A stretch of 64,000 nucleotides of DNA from Ramlibacter albus (GTDB lineage: Bacteria > Pseudomonadota > Gammaproteobacteria > Burkholderiales > Burkholderiaceae_C). The DNA lies in the NCBI RefSeq assembly GCF_014297445.1, contig NZ_JACORU010000001.1:558001-622000 (forward strand). Reading direction: 5' to 3'. The notes beneath the pieces were generated by a model. That model worked only from the letters and a program-made list of their open reading frames with translations. It did not search any database and had not been told where the DNA came from. Positions 55,533-63,501 of the stretch are shown one piece after another; position 1 is the stretch's first letter, and each line of letters begins with the position of its first letter. The translations under genes were made by a program, and so were the position numbers.

Positions 55533-56410
55533 GCGGGTTTGCCGTCGCCCGCGACCGGGGACACCTTGAACCAGCGCACGGCCCCACCCTTGGTGAGCAT
55601 CACCGCGAATTCCAGCCCGCCCAGCACGAGCGACTCGCCGCGCTTGGGCACGTGGCCCATCTCGTGCGCCACGAGGCCGCCGATGGTGTCGAACTCCTGG
55701 TCCTCGTCGCTCGGCTTGAGGTGGACGCCGAAGGCCTCGTTCACGCGCTCGAGCGCCGTGTCGCCGCTCACGCGGTAGGTGCGGTCGGCCAGCGCGAAGA
55801 TGTCCCCCGCGCTGTCGTCGTCGATGTCGAACTCGTCCTCGATCTCGCCGACGATCTGCTCCAGCACGTCCTCGATGGTGATCAGCCCCGCGATGCGGCC
55901 GAACTCGTCGATGACGATGGCCAGGTGGTTGCGGTTGCCGCGGAATTCGCGCAGCAGGTCGTTGAGCCCCTTGCTTTCCGGGATGAAGGACGGCGGGCGC
56001 AGCAGCGCGCGCAGGTTCAGCTCCGGGGCGCGCTGCAACTTGAGCAGGTCCTTGGCGAGCAGGATGCCGATGATGTTCTCGCGCTCCTTCTCGTAGACCG
56101 GGAAGCGCGAGTGCGCCGTGTCGATGACGATGCCGAGGATCTCGTCATACGGCGCGTCGATGTCGATCATGTCCATGCGCGGCGCCGCGACCATCACGTC
56201 GCCGGCCGTCTGGTCCGCCATGCGGATCACGCCTTCGAGCATGATGCGCGACTCGGCGCCGATGACGTCGTTGTCCTCGGCGTCCGCGAGTGTTTCGATC
56301 AGCTCGGCCTTCGAGTCGGGCCCGGGGTGGATGAACTCGGCGACTTTCTGCAGGAAAGTGCGTTTGTCCTGCTTGTCTTGCGCATGGCGCGCAGGGTGGG
56401 GGTCTGACAC
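55529..56410 (-). CDS. corC: CorC/HlyC-type transporter-associated protein with CBS pair
   Basis: A 293-residue soluble protein with two CBS domains (about 65-195; AAPRMDMIDIDAPYDEILGIV and FIPESKGLNDLLREF) and a C-terminal CorC_HlyC domain (EDQEFDTIGGLVAHEMG). It has been linked to magnesium and cobalt efflux or to cell envelope stress; the substrate is uncertain. Coupled to lnt by a four-base overlap, as in many proteobacteria. Confidence 0.93.
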   Translation of the reverse strand: MSDPHPARHAQDKQDKRTFLQKVAEFIHPGPDSKAELIETLADAEDNDVIGAESRIMLEGVIRMADQTAGDVMVAAPRMDMIDIDAPYDEILGIVIDTAHSRFPVYEKERENIIGILLAKDLLKLQRAPELNLRALLRPPSFIPESKGLNDLLREFRGNRNHLAIVIDEFGRIAGLITIEDVLEQIVGEIEDEFDIDDDSAGDIFALADRTYRVSGDTALERVNEAFGVHLKPSDEDQEFDTIGGLVAHEMGHVPKRGESLVLGGLEFAVMLTKGGAVRWFKVSPVAGDGKPA

Positions 56411-56472
56411 AGCCTGGCGGCGGGAGTGGAGGGAGGGTTAGGATACCCGACCTCCGCCGCCCCGGTGTAGCT

Positions 56473-57117
56473 CTACTGTCCGGAGCGGTGTCGGCCTTCC
56501 CTGACGCCCCGGCGCACTTCCTGCAGGCCCGCGAGGAAATCCCAGAACTGCTTGGCCTGCTGCTTGAGGCGGTAGTCCGTCTGCGCGAGCTGCTCGTCCA
56601 GCAGCTCGGTCATGCGCGTGTCGATCGTGGCGGGCGGCAGGCGCAGGTAGGCGTCGGTTTCGCCGCCGAAGCGCTCCAGCTTGGCGCCGGCCTTGCGAGC
56701 GATGGCGATCATCGCGTGGTTCTCCGACAGCGCGTGGATGAACAGCATGTCCACCCCTTCGTTGCGCGCGTGCACCGACGCGCGTTCGAACAGGCGCTGG
56801 CCGTAGCCGCGCCCGCGCGCCTTCTTCAGCACGGATACGCCGAACTCGGCGCAGTTGGGTGACTTGGCGTCCACGATGAACGCCAGGTGCGCCATCGCGA
56901 TGAGTTCGAGGTTGCGGTTGTAGATGCCGAAGATGTCGTCGCGCTCGAAATCGAGCGTGTCGACGTAGCGCTGCACCTGTTCGTCGTTGGCGGCGTAGCC
57001 GAAACGCAGGTAGCGGTCGTGTTCGTCCAGCGCGAGCAAATGCGCGGCGATGCGCTCGCGGTGGCCGGGGCCGAGCGAGCGGATCGGGACGACGACGGGG
57101 GATTGCACGGAAGCCAT
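56473..57117 (-). CDS. GNAT family N-acetyltransferase
   Basis: A 214-residue acetyltransferase. The N-terminal part is VPIRSLGPGHRERIAAHLL, the core strand reads ELIAMAHLAFIVDA, and the acetyl-CoA loop is KKARGRGYGQRLFERA. The C-terminal 60 residues are a charged helical extension (DEQLAQTDYRLKQQAKQFWDFL). No partner is visible. It stands alone between corC and the Lrp regulator. Confidence 0.88.
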   Translation of the reverse strand: MASVQSPVVVPIRSLGPGHRERIAAHLLALDEHDRYLRFGYAANDEQVQRYVDTLDFERDDIFGIYNRNLELIAMAHLAFIVDAKSPNCAEFGVSVLKKARGRGYGQRLFERASVHARNEGVDMLFIHALSENHAMIAIARKAGAKLERFGGETDAYLRLPPATIDTRMTELLDEQLAQTDYRLKQQAKQFWDFLAGLQEVRRGVREGRHRSGQ

Positions 57118-57216
57118 GGCCTCAATTTAAGGGTTCACCCTGATCTGCCAAGCGACTTTTGTCACCTGGAGGCCTAGGCAGGTAGGTCTACCTACGACCG
57201 AATGAACACCAATGGG

Positions 57217-57699
57217 TTAAACCGGCACCGCGGTCGTCGCCTTGATGCGACTGAGCAGGAAGCTCGTCTTGCAGTCCTGCACGCTGGGGTGCTTCAGCAG
57301 CGTCTCCATGATGAACCGGCTGTAGTGCGCCATGTCGGCCACCAGCACACGCAGCATGAAGTCCATCTCGCCGGTGAGCGCGGCGCATTCCACGACCTCG
57401 GGCCACGTCTGCACCGCGGCGCTGAAGGCGTCCATCGGGTTGCGCTTGTGGTGCTCGGTGTGTTTTTCGAGGCGCACGTTCAGGTAAGCGGTGAGCCCCA
57501 GGCCGACGGATTCGGGCTTCACGAGCGCCACGTAGCGGTCGATGACGCCCGTCTCCTCGAGGCGCTTCACGCGCCGCAGCACCGCGCTGGCCGACAGGCC
57601 GACCTCGGCGCCGATCTGGTCGTAGGTTTCGCGGCCGTTCGCCTGCAGGTGGCGCAGGATGGCCCGATCGAGCTTGTCGAGTGCGTCAGTTTCGGCCAT
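57217..57699 (-). CDS. Lrp/AsnC family transcriptional regulator
   Basis: A 160-residue feast/famine regulator. The HTH is KLDRAILRHLQANGRETYDQIGAEVGLSASAVLRRVKRLEE (about residues 10-50). The C-terminal RAM (effector-binding) domain has VVECAALTGEMDFMLRVLV. It is divergent from hppD with a 108-base gap, and in related bacteria such a gene controls hppD; the operator is not identified here. Confidence 0.92.
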   Translation of the reverse strand: MAETDALDKLDRAILRHLQANGRETYDQIGAEVGLSASAVLRRVKRLEETGVIDRYVALVKPESVGLGLTAYLNVRLEKHTEHHKRNPMDAFSAAVQTWPEVVECAALTGEMDFMLRVLVADMAHYSRFIMETLLKHPSVQDCKTSFLLSRIKATTAVPV

Positions 57700-57807
57700 G
57701 ACGCAACTTTACTGCAAACAGCCCGCGAAATCAGCCGCAAAACGGCGCCATCCTGAAGGCGGGCGGCCCTAAAGTGCGGGCAACCGCCTGTTCAACGGAG
57801 ACACCGC

Positions 57808-58908
57808 ATGCAGAAATTCACCGCCTGGGAGAACCCCATGGGCACCGACGGCTTCGAGTTCATCGAGTACGCCGCGCCCGACCCCAAGGCCATGGGCGAG
57901 CTGTTCGAGCGCATGGGCTTCAAGCCCGTCGCGCGGCACCGCCACAAGAACGTGCTCCTGTACCGGCAGGGCGAAATCAACTTCATCATCAACGCCGAGC
58001 CCGACTCGTTCGCGCAGCGCTTCGCGCGCCTGCACGGGCCCAGCATCTGCGCCATTGCGTTCCGCGTGCAGGACGCGAAGGCTGCGTACGAGCGCGCCGT
58101 GTCGCTGGGCGCGTGGGGCTACGCGGGGCAAGCGGGCCCGGGGGAGCTGAACATCCCCGCCATCAAGGGCATCGGCGACTCGCTGATCTACCTGGTGGAC
58201 CGCTGGCGCGGCAAGAACGGCCGCAAGGAAGGCGAGATCGGCAACATCGGCTTCTACGACGTGGACTTCGAGCCGCTGCCCGACGCCGAACTGAACCCCG
58301 CGGGCATCGGCCTGACCTACATCGACCACCTCACGCACAACGTGCACCGCGGCCGCATGAAGGAATGGGCGGACTTCTACGAGCGCTTCTTCAACTTCCG
58401 CGAGGTGCGCTACTTCGACATCGAGGGCCAGGCCACGGGCGTGAAGAGCAAGGCGATGACCAGCCCCTGCGGGAAGATCCGCATCCCGATCAACGAAGAG
58501 GGCAACGAGAAGTCCGGGCAGATCCAGGAGTACCTGGACATGTACCGCGGCGAAGGCATCCAGCACATCGCGCTGGGCTCGACCAACCTGTACGACAGCG
58601 TCGACGCGCTGCAGTTCAACGGCATCAAGCTGCTGGACACGAGCGACACGTACTACGAGCTGCTGCCCAGGCGCATCCCGAACCTGCAGGAAGACGTGGC
58701 AGCCCTGCAGGCGCGCAACATCCTCGTGGACGGGCAACCTGGCGAGCTGCTGCTGCAGATCTTCAGCGAGAACCAGCTCGGGCCGATCTTCTTCGAGTTC
58801 ATCCAGCGCAAGGGCAACGAAGGCTTCGGCGAGGGCAACTTCAAGGCGCTGTTCGAAACCATGGAGCTGGACCAGATGCGGCGCGGCGTGCTGGAAGCCA
58901 ACTCGTAG
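57808..58908 (+). CDS. hppD: 4-hydroxyphenylpyruvate dioxygenase
   Basis: A 366-residue Fe(II) enzyme of tyrosine catabolism that makes homogentisate. It has two VOC (glyoxalase-like) domains. Iron ligands are visible: His in YIDHLTHNVHRG, His in GIQHIALGSTNLY, and Glu in PIFFEFIQRKGN. The C-terminal EGNFKALFETMELDQ is characteristic. The start at ATG 57808 gives MQKFTAWENPMGTDGFEF. Homogentisate dioxygenase is not in the window. Confidence 0.97.
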   Translation: MQKFTAWENPMGTDGFEFIEYAAPDPKAMGELFERMGFKPVARHRHKNVLLYRQGEINFIINAEPDSFAQRFARLHGPSICAIAFRVQDAKAAYERAVSLGAWGYAGQAGPGELNIPAIKGIGDSLIYLVDRWRGKNGRKEGEIGNIGFYDVDFEPLPDAELNPAGIGLTYIDHLTHNVHRGRMKEWADFYERFFNFREVRYFDIEGQATGVKSKAMTSPCGKIRIPINEEGNEKSGQIQEYLDMYRGEGIQHIALGSTNLYDSVDALQFNGIKLLDTSDTYYELLPRRIPNLQEDVAALQARNILVDGQPGELLLQIFSENQLGPIFFEFIQRKGNEGFGEGNFKALFETMELDQMRRGVLEANS

Positions 58909-58984
58909 GGAGCGCACACCGGGTTCGCACGTCCGTTGCAGGCGGGCGACACCGTCAGCGGCGGCTGCGGCGCGCTCGCTGAAA

Positions 58985-60811
58985 ATGGGGGCGCGCATGC
59001 ATCCCCCGCCCACCCCCGCCCCCACTGCCGACACCGACCCACTTGCCGCCTTCGCGCTGCCGCCGCAGTCGAAGGTGCTGGTGGTGACCGACATCGTCGA
59101 GTCCGTCCGGCTGATGGAGCTGGACGAGGCGGGCACGGTGGCGCGCTGGCATGCGCTGGTCAAGCGCGTGCTGGACGAGGTGCTGCCCCCGCATGGCGGC
59201 CGCATGGTCAAGAGCCTGGGCGACGGGCTGATGCTGGAGTTTCCCGACGCACGCGCGGGCGCTGAAGCCGCGTTCGCGATCCGCCGCATCAGCCGCGAAG
59301 CCAACGCGGGGCTGCCGCCCGAGCGGCAGATGCACCTGCGCATCGGCGTGCACCGCGCCGAGTTCGTGCGCGACGACCACGACATCTACGGCATCGGCGT
59401 CAACCTCACCGCGCGCGTGGCCGCGCAGGCCGGCCCCGGCGAGGTGGTCGCGACGGTCGCGGTGCGCGACGAGCTGGCCGAAGGGCTGGACGCCGACCTC
59501 GAGGACCTGGGCGAGTGCTACCTCAAGCACGTGTCGCAGCCGGTGCGCATCTACCGGCTGGAGGAGCCGGGCGCCGAGCGGCCGGAACCGACGGCGCCCA
59601 CGGACGGCGAAGCGCGCAAGCCCACCGTCGCCGTGATCCCGTTCGACGCGCGCAGCACCGGCGAGCACCACTTCGCGATCGGCGAGCTGATCGCCGACCA
59701 CGTGATCGCGCAGCTGTCGCGCACGCCCGACCTGCGCGTGATCTCGCGCCTGTCCGCCACCGTGTTCCGCGGCCGCGACGTCGCGCCCTTCGAGATCGAG
59801 CGGCACCTCGGCGCGCATTACCTGCTGCACGGCAGCTACGTCGCCAGCGGCGACAAGCTGCTGGTGATGGCGGAGCTCGCCGATGCGCAAAGCGGCGAGG
59901 TGCGCTGGTCCAAGCGGCTGAACGCCGAGGTCGGCGACCTGCTCCAGGTGGAAAGCGAGCTGTCGCACGAGCTGGCCTCGGCCGCCCACAACGCCATCCT
60001 CGACGCCGAGGTGCAGAAGGCGCTCAGCCAGCGGCTGCCCACCCTGCAAAGCCACTCGCTGATGCTCGGCGCCGTGACGCTGATGCATCGCACCGCGCGC
60101 AACGACTTCTTCCGCGCGCAGGACCTGCTCAACCTGCTGCTCGAACGCCACCCGCGGCATGCCGAGCTGCTGGCGTGGCTCGCCAAGTGGCACGTGCTGC
60201 AGGTGGAGCAAGGCTGGAGCGGCAACGTCGAGGACACGGCGAAGCGGGCGCTCGGCCACACCAACCGCGCGCTCGACATCGACGGCAAGTCGGCACTCGC
60301 GCTCACCATGGACGGCTTCGTGCGCTGCAACCTGCTGAAGGACTTCGACGGCGCGCTGGACCGCTACCGCATGGCGCTGCAGCTCAACCCGAACGAGTCG
60401 CTCGCATGGCTGTTCATGGGCATGCTGCATGGCTTCACCGGCCAGCCCGGCCCCGCGCTCGCCGAAGTGGACACGGCGCTGGCGCTGTCGCCGCTGGACC
60501 CGGCGCGCTACTTCTTCCAGTCGCTCGCCGCGTCGATCCACCTCTCGGCGGGCCAATACGACCGCGCGGTGGAGCTTGCGCGCAGCTCGCTCAAATCGAA
60601 CACGACGCACATCTCGACGCATCGCGCGCTGACGATCGCGCTGGCGATGGCGGGTCGCATCGAAGAGGCGCGCATGCAGGCGACGCGGCTGATGCAGCTG
60701 GCGCCGGAGTTCACCGTTTCGGTGTTCCGTGCGCGCCGCCAGGGCGGCGGGTTCTCCGAGCAGGGCCGGCTCTTCGCCGAAGCACTGCGCATGGCCGGCG
60801 TGCCGGAGTGA
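58985..60811 (+). CDS. Soluble class III adenylate cyclase with TolB-like and TPR regions
   Basis: A 608-residue protein. Residues 30-190 form a class III cyclase domain with metal Asp in VTDIVESVR and SLGDGLMLEF, Lys in MVKSLGD, Asp in DIYGIGVNL and Asn/Arg in VNLTARV; the catalytic set is intact. Residues 210-345 are a TolB-like (FlgO-type) segment (KPTVAVIPFDARSTGEHHFAIGE). The C-terminal half is TPR repeats with the unit ALDRYRMALQLNPNESLAW. The start at ATG 58985 or 58997 is not resolved. The tryptophan halogenase gene begins three bases after its stop, so they likely form one operon. Confidence 0.93.
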   Translation: MGARMHPPPTPAPTADTDPLAAFALPPQSKVLVVTDIVESVRLMELDEAGTVARWHALVKRVLDEVLPPHGGRMVKSLGDGLMLEFPDARAGAEAAFAIRRISREANAGLPPERQMHLRIGVHRAEFVRDDHDIYGIGVNLTARVAAQAGPGEVVATVAVRDELAEGLDADLEDLGECYLKHVSQPVRIYRLEEPGAERPEPTAPTDGEARKPTVAVIPFDARSTGEHHFAIGELIADHVIAQLSRTPDLRVISRLSATVFRGRDVAPFEIERHLGAHYLLHGSYVASGDKLLVMAELADAQSGEVRWSKRLNAEVGDLLQVESELSHELASAAHNAILDAEVQKALSQRLPTLQSHSLMLGAVTLMHRTARNDFFRAQDLLNLLLERHPRHAELLAWLAKWHVLQVEQGWSGNVEDTAKRALGHTNRALDIDGKSALALTMDGFVRCNLLKDFDGALDRYRMALQLNPNESLAWLFMGMLHGFTGQPGPALAEVDTALALSPLDPARYFFQSLAASIHLSAGQYDRAVELARSSLKSNTTHISTHRALTIALAMAGRIEEARMQATRLMQLAPEFTVSVFRARRQGGGFSEQGRLFAEALRMAGVPE

Positions 60812-60814
60812 CCG

Positions 60815-62296
60815 ATGCTTGACCTTGCGAACGCGAAGCGCGTGGTGGTGGTCGGCGGCGGCACCGCGGGCTGGTTCGCCGCGCTGGAGATGCGCCACGC
60901 GTTCGGCCCGCAGGTGGAGGTGACGCTGATCGAGTCGGAGCAGATCGGCATCATCGGCGCCGGCGAAGGCAGCATCCCCAACTTCAACCTCGCGCTGCAG
61001 CGCTACGGCATCGACCGCGAGCGCTTCATGGCGGCGACGCAGTCGACGGTGAAACTCGGTGTGCGCTTCGACGGCTGGCGCACGGGCGCCGCGGACGACC
61101 GCTACCACCACCTCTTCTCCACCGTGCGCGGCGACACGAGCCTGCTCGATTGGGCCGAGCAAGGCTTCTACCCCCTGAGCTCCTGGCTGATGAGCGAGGG
61201 CCTGCCGCTGGAGCGCTACCCCGCGGTGCAGGCGCTCGTGGAACGCGGAGCCTCGCAGCAGGAGGTGCTGGCGTGGCTCGACATGCATCCGCGCGAGGCC
61301 TACGCCTACCACTTCGACGCGCGGGCGCTGGCGCGTTTCCTGCGCGGCGAGGCCGAGGCGCGCGGCGTCAAGCGCATCGAAGGGCGCGTGAAGCAGGTGG
61401 TCATGGACGCGGGCCGTGTGACCGCGCTCGAAAGCGACGCAGGCCGGCTCGAAGCGGATTTCTGGGTCGACGCGTCCGGCCTTGCGCGCGTGATCGCGGG
61501 CAAGGCGCTCGGCGTGCCGTGGGAATCCTTCGCGCAGAACCTGCTGCTCGATGCGGCGCTGCCCTTCATGCTGCCGCACCGCGACGCGCACCCGCCGCTG
61601 CTGACGATGTCGCACGCGATGAAGTCCGGCTGGATGTGGGTGATCCCGACGCAGGGGCGCCTGGGCTGCGGCTACGTCTACAGCACCGCGCATATCGACG
61701 AGGCGGGCGTGCTGGCGGAGTTGCGCGCGCACTGGGGCTGCGAGATCGAGCCCGTGAACCGGCTGCGCTTCGGCGCCGGGCGGCTCGCGCGCTGCCTCGA
61801 ATCGAATGTGCTCGCGGTCGGCCTGGCTGCCGGCTTCGTGGAGCCGCTGGAAGCGACCTCGATCGCGCACACCCTCTACCAGCTCAGCTTCTTCGGCAAC
61901 CTGGTGCAGGACACGCACCACGTGGTGGCCGAGTCCTCCATCGCGCAGTTCAACCGCGAGGTGTCGAACGCGTGGGACGGCATCTTGGACTTCCTCCTGA
62001 TGCATTACGACACCGTGCGCAGCGACACAGCGTTCTGGCGCGACGCCGCCGCGGCCGCGCAGACGCCGCGCTACCGCGACCTCAAGCGCGCCTTCGCAAC
62101 GCGCACGCCGCGGCTGGCCGACCTCGTGCCCTACCAGATGGGCGGCACGATCATGTTCGGCATCCCGAGCTGGGAGACGGTGGGCTTCGCCATGGGCGCG
62201 ATCCCGCGCGATGCGGCGGCGCGGCAACTGCGCGGGCTTTCGGCCGGCGCGCAACTGCGGCTGCATGCGGCGGCCGAAAGCCTTCGCGCCGCCTGA
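60815..62296 (+). CDS. FAD-dependent tryptophan halogenase
   Basis: A 493-residue flavin-dependent halogenase. The FAD-binding motif is VVGGGTAGW (12-20), and the signature GWMWVIP (272-278) blocks monooxygenase chemistry. Catalytic Lys 80 (STVKLG) and Glu 346 (PLEATSI) match PrnA Lys 79 and Glu 346, so a competent enzyme is likely. A flavin reductase is not encoded nearby. It lies between a cAMP-making cyclase and a Trp-repeat haloperoxidase-like gene. The substrate may be free tryptophan or protein-bound tryptophan. Confidence 0.93.
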   Translation: MLDLANAKRVVVVGGGTAGWFAALEMRHAFGPQVEVTLIESEQIGIIGAGEGSIPNFNLALQRYGIDRERFMAATQSTVKLGVRFDGWRTGAADDRYHHLFSTVRGDTSLLDWAEQGFYPLSSWLMSEGLPLERYPAVQALVERGASQQEVLAWLDMHPREAYAYHFDARALARFLRGEAEARGVKRIEGRVKQVVMDAGRVTALESDAGRLEADFWVDASGLARVIAGKALGVPWESFAQNLLLDAALPFMLPHRDAHPPLLTMSHAMKSGWMWVIPTQGRLGCGYVYSTAHIDEAGVLAELRAHWGCEIEPVNRLRFGAGRLARCLESNVLAVGLAAGFVEPLEATSIAHTLYQLSFFGNLVQDTHHVVAESSIAQFNREVSNAWDGILDFLLMHYDTVRSDTAFWRDAAAAAQTPRYRDLKRAFATRTPRLADLVPYQMGGTIMFGIPSWETVGFAMGAIPRDAAARQLRGLSAGAQLRLHAAAESLRAA

Positions 62297-62390
62297 AGAA
62301 AACCTGCGCACTGCATCACTGGCCCCTTCCTCCTCATTCGGTTAGAGTCGTCCGGGCGCTGTAACACGGCGTAAAACAGGAGGAGTGCCC

Positions 62391-63497
62391 ATGGGCGCGC
62401 TCGGAGGATGGAGTGGCGCCGGCGGCTGGAGCGGCGCCGGTGGTTGGAGCGCCGCCGGCGGCTGGAGCGGCGCCGGGGGCTGGAGCGGGGCGGCCGCGCA
62501 GGGCGGCTGGTCGGCCGCGCCGGCGGATGCGGACCCGATGGTGGCGAACGCGTTGACGCAGAGCCGCGCGGCGCTGGCCGGGCCCTTCAAGGGGCCGGTG
62601 GTGCCCGTCGTGATGCCGCCGCTGAACGATCCCGCACGCCTTGCCGAGTGGGCGAGCGGCCCGCGCATGGAGATCTGCGAGCTCGAAGCGCTGGCCGGCA
62701 TCGCGTTCCGGCAGCAGGGCAATGACACGATGCAAGTGGGCTTCGTCGATGTCAACAAGGCCGGTGCGCAGCCGCTGACGCTTGCCACGCTGACGCGCCC
62801 GACGCCCGCGATCGTGCAGCAGCAGCTCTGGCTCGTCTCGAACTACGGCGAGCTGCGCAGCGACCGCGGCAGCGAAGTGCTCACGCAGATGGTGCCGCAG
62901 GTGCCGTTCTGGGCCTCGGTGATCGGCCTTACGGCGCATCGGCACAAGTACACAGTGGAACTCATGGGACTGTTGCTGTCGCTTGCCTCGCACATCGAGA
63001 TGCGGCTGAAGCACGAATTCGCCGTGCAGCGCGCCGTGGAGTTGTCGCCGCAGGTGCAGCCGATGATCCCGACGCCCGGCCATGCGAGCTGGCCGAGCGG
63101 GCACAGCACCGAAGCGTTCGCGGTCTCCGCGGTGCTGCAGGCGCTGCTGCCGAACGGCGCGATCTACGCCGAGCAACTGGAGCGGCAGGCCGCGCGCATC
63201 GCCGTCAACCGCACGGTGGCGGGGCTGCACTACCCGGTGGACACGGCCGTGGGCCGCTTGCTCGGCGCGGCCATCGCCGATTTCTTCGTCGCGCGGTGCA
63301 ACGGCGCGCCGCTGCAGCAGCGCGGCTTCGACGGCACGCAGTTCCAGCAGGCTGGGGGCGCGCCGCTGGACTTCGACCTGCGCGTTTCCATGACGAACAA
63401 CGCATCGGGCTACTACCAGTACGGGCCGGTGGCGGGCGCCATACCGGTGTCGCCGCTGCTGCAGTTCATGTGGGCAAAAGCGCAAGCCGAGTGGTAG
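62391..63497 (+). CDS. Vanadium-dependent haloperoxidase/PAP2-type protein with N-terminal GGWSGA repeat
   Basis: A 368-residue protein. The ATG at 62391 follows AGGAGG (62378-62383) at seven bases; the closer GTG at 62385 is less likely. Residues 5-43 contain six GGWS units, with Trp at 7, 13, 19, 25, 31 and 40. The catalytic set of the VHPO/PAP2 fold follows: K207-x6-R214, PSGH (Pro 235 to His 238), and R274 ... H280 ... D284 (NRTVAGLHYPVD). It may oxidise halide or remove phosphate; the sequence cannot decide. No signal peptide is visible. It precedes the protease gene by four bases. Confidence 0.85.
   Translation: MGALGGWSGAGGWSGAGGWSAAGGWSGAGGWSGAAAQGGWSAAPADADPMVANALTQSRAALAGPFKGPVVPVVMPPLNDPARLAEWASGPRMEICELEALAGIAFRQQGNDTMQVGFVDVNKAGAQPLTLATLTRPTPAIVQQQLWLVSNYGELRSDRGSEVLTQMVPQVPFWASVIGLTAHRHKYTVELMGLLLSLASHIEMRLKHEFAVQRAVELSPQVQPMIPTPGHASWPSGHSTEAFAVSAVLQALLPNGAIYAEQLERQAARIAVNRTVAGLHYPVDTAVGRLLGAAIADFFVARCNGAPLQQRGFDGTQFQQAGGAPLDFDLRVSMTNNASGYYQYGPVAGAIPVSPLLQFMWAKAQAEW
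62403..62519 (+). repeat. In-gene repeat encoding six GGWS units (18-bp period)
   Basis: Five perfect 18-base units (62403-62492) encode GGWSGA-type hexapeptides; a sixth unit (62502-62519) follows after Ala-Ala-Gln. The codons differ between units (GGA, GGC, GGT and GGG for Gly) while the peptide stays the same, which points to selection on the peptide rather than recent slippage alone. Confidence 0.9.
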
Positions 63498-63501
63498 CGG
63501 C

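Noticed and set aside
57182..57195. GTAGGT-CT-ACCTAC inverted repeat downstream of the Lrp gene
   Set aside because: The 2-base spacer cannot form a normal hairpin loop and there is no T-run. It could be a binding site, but no matching copy was found nearby.
62385..62390. GTG at 62385 as start of the haloperoxidase-like gene
   Set aside because: It is only two bases from the AGGAGG ribosome site. The ATG at 62391 has normal spacing.
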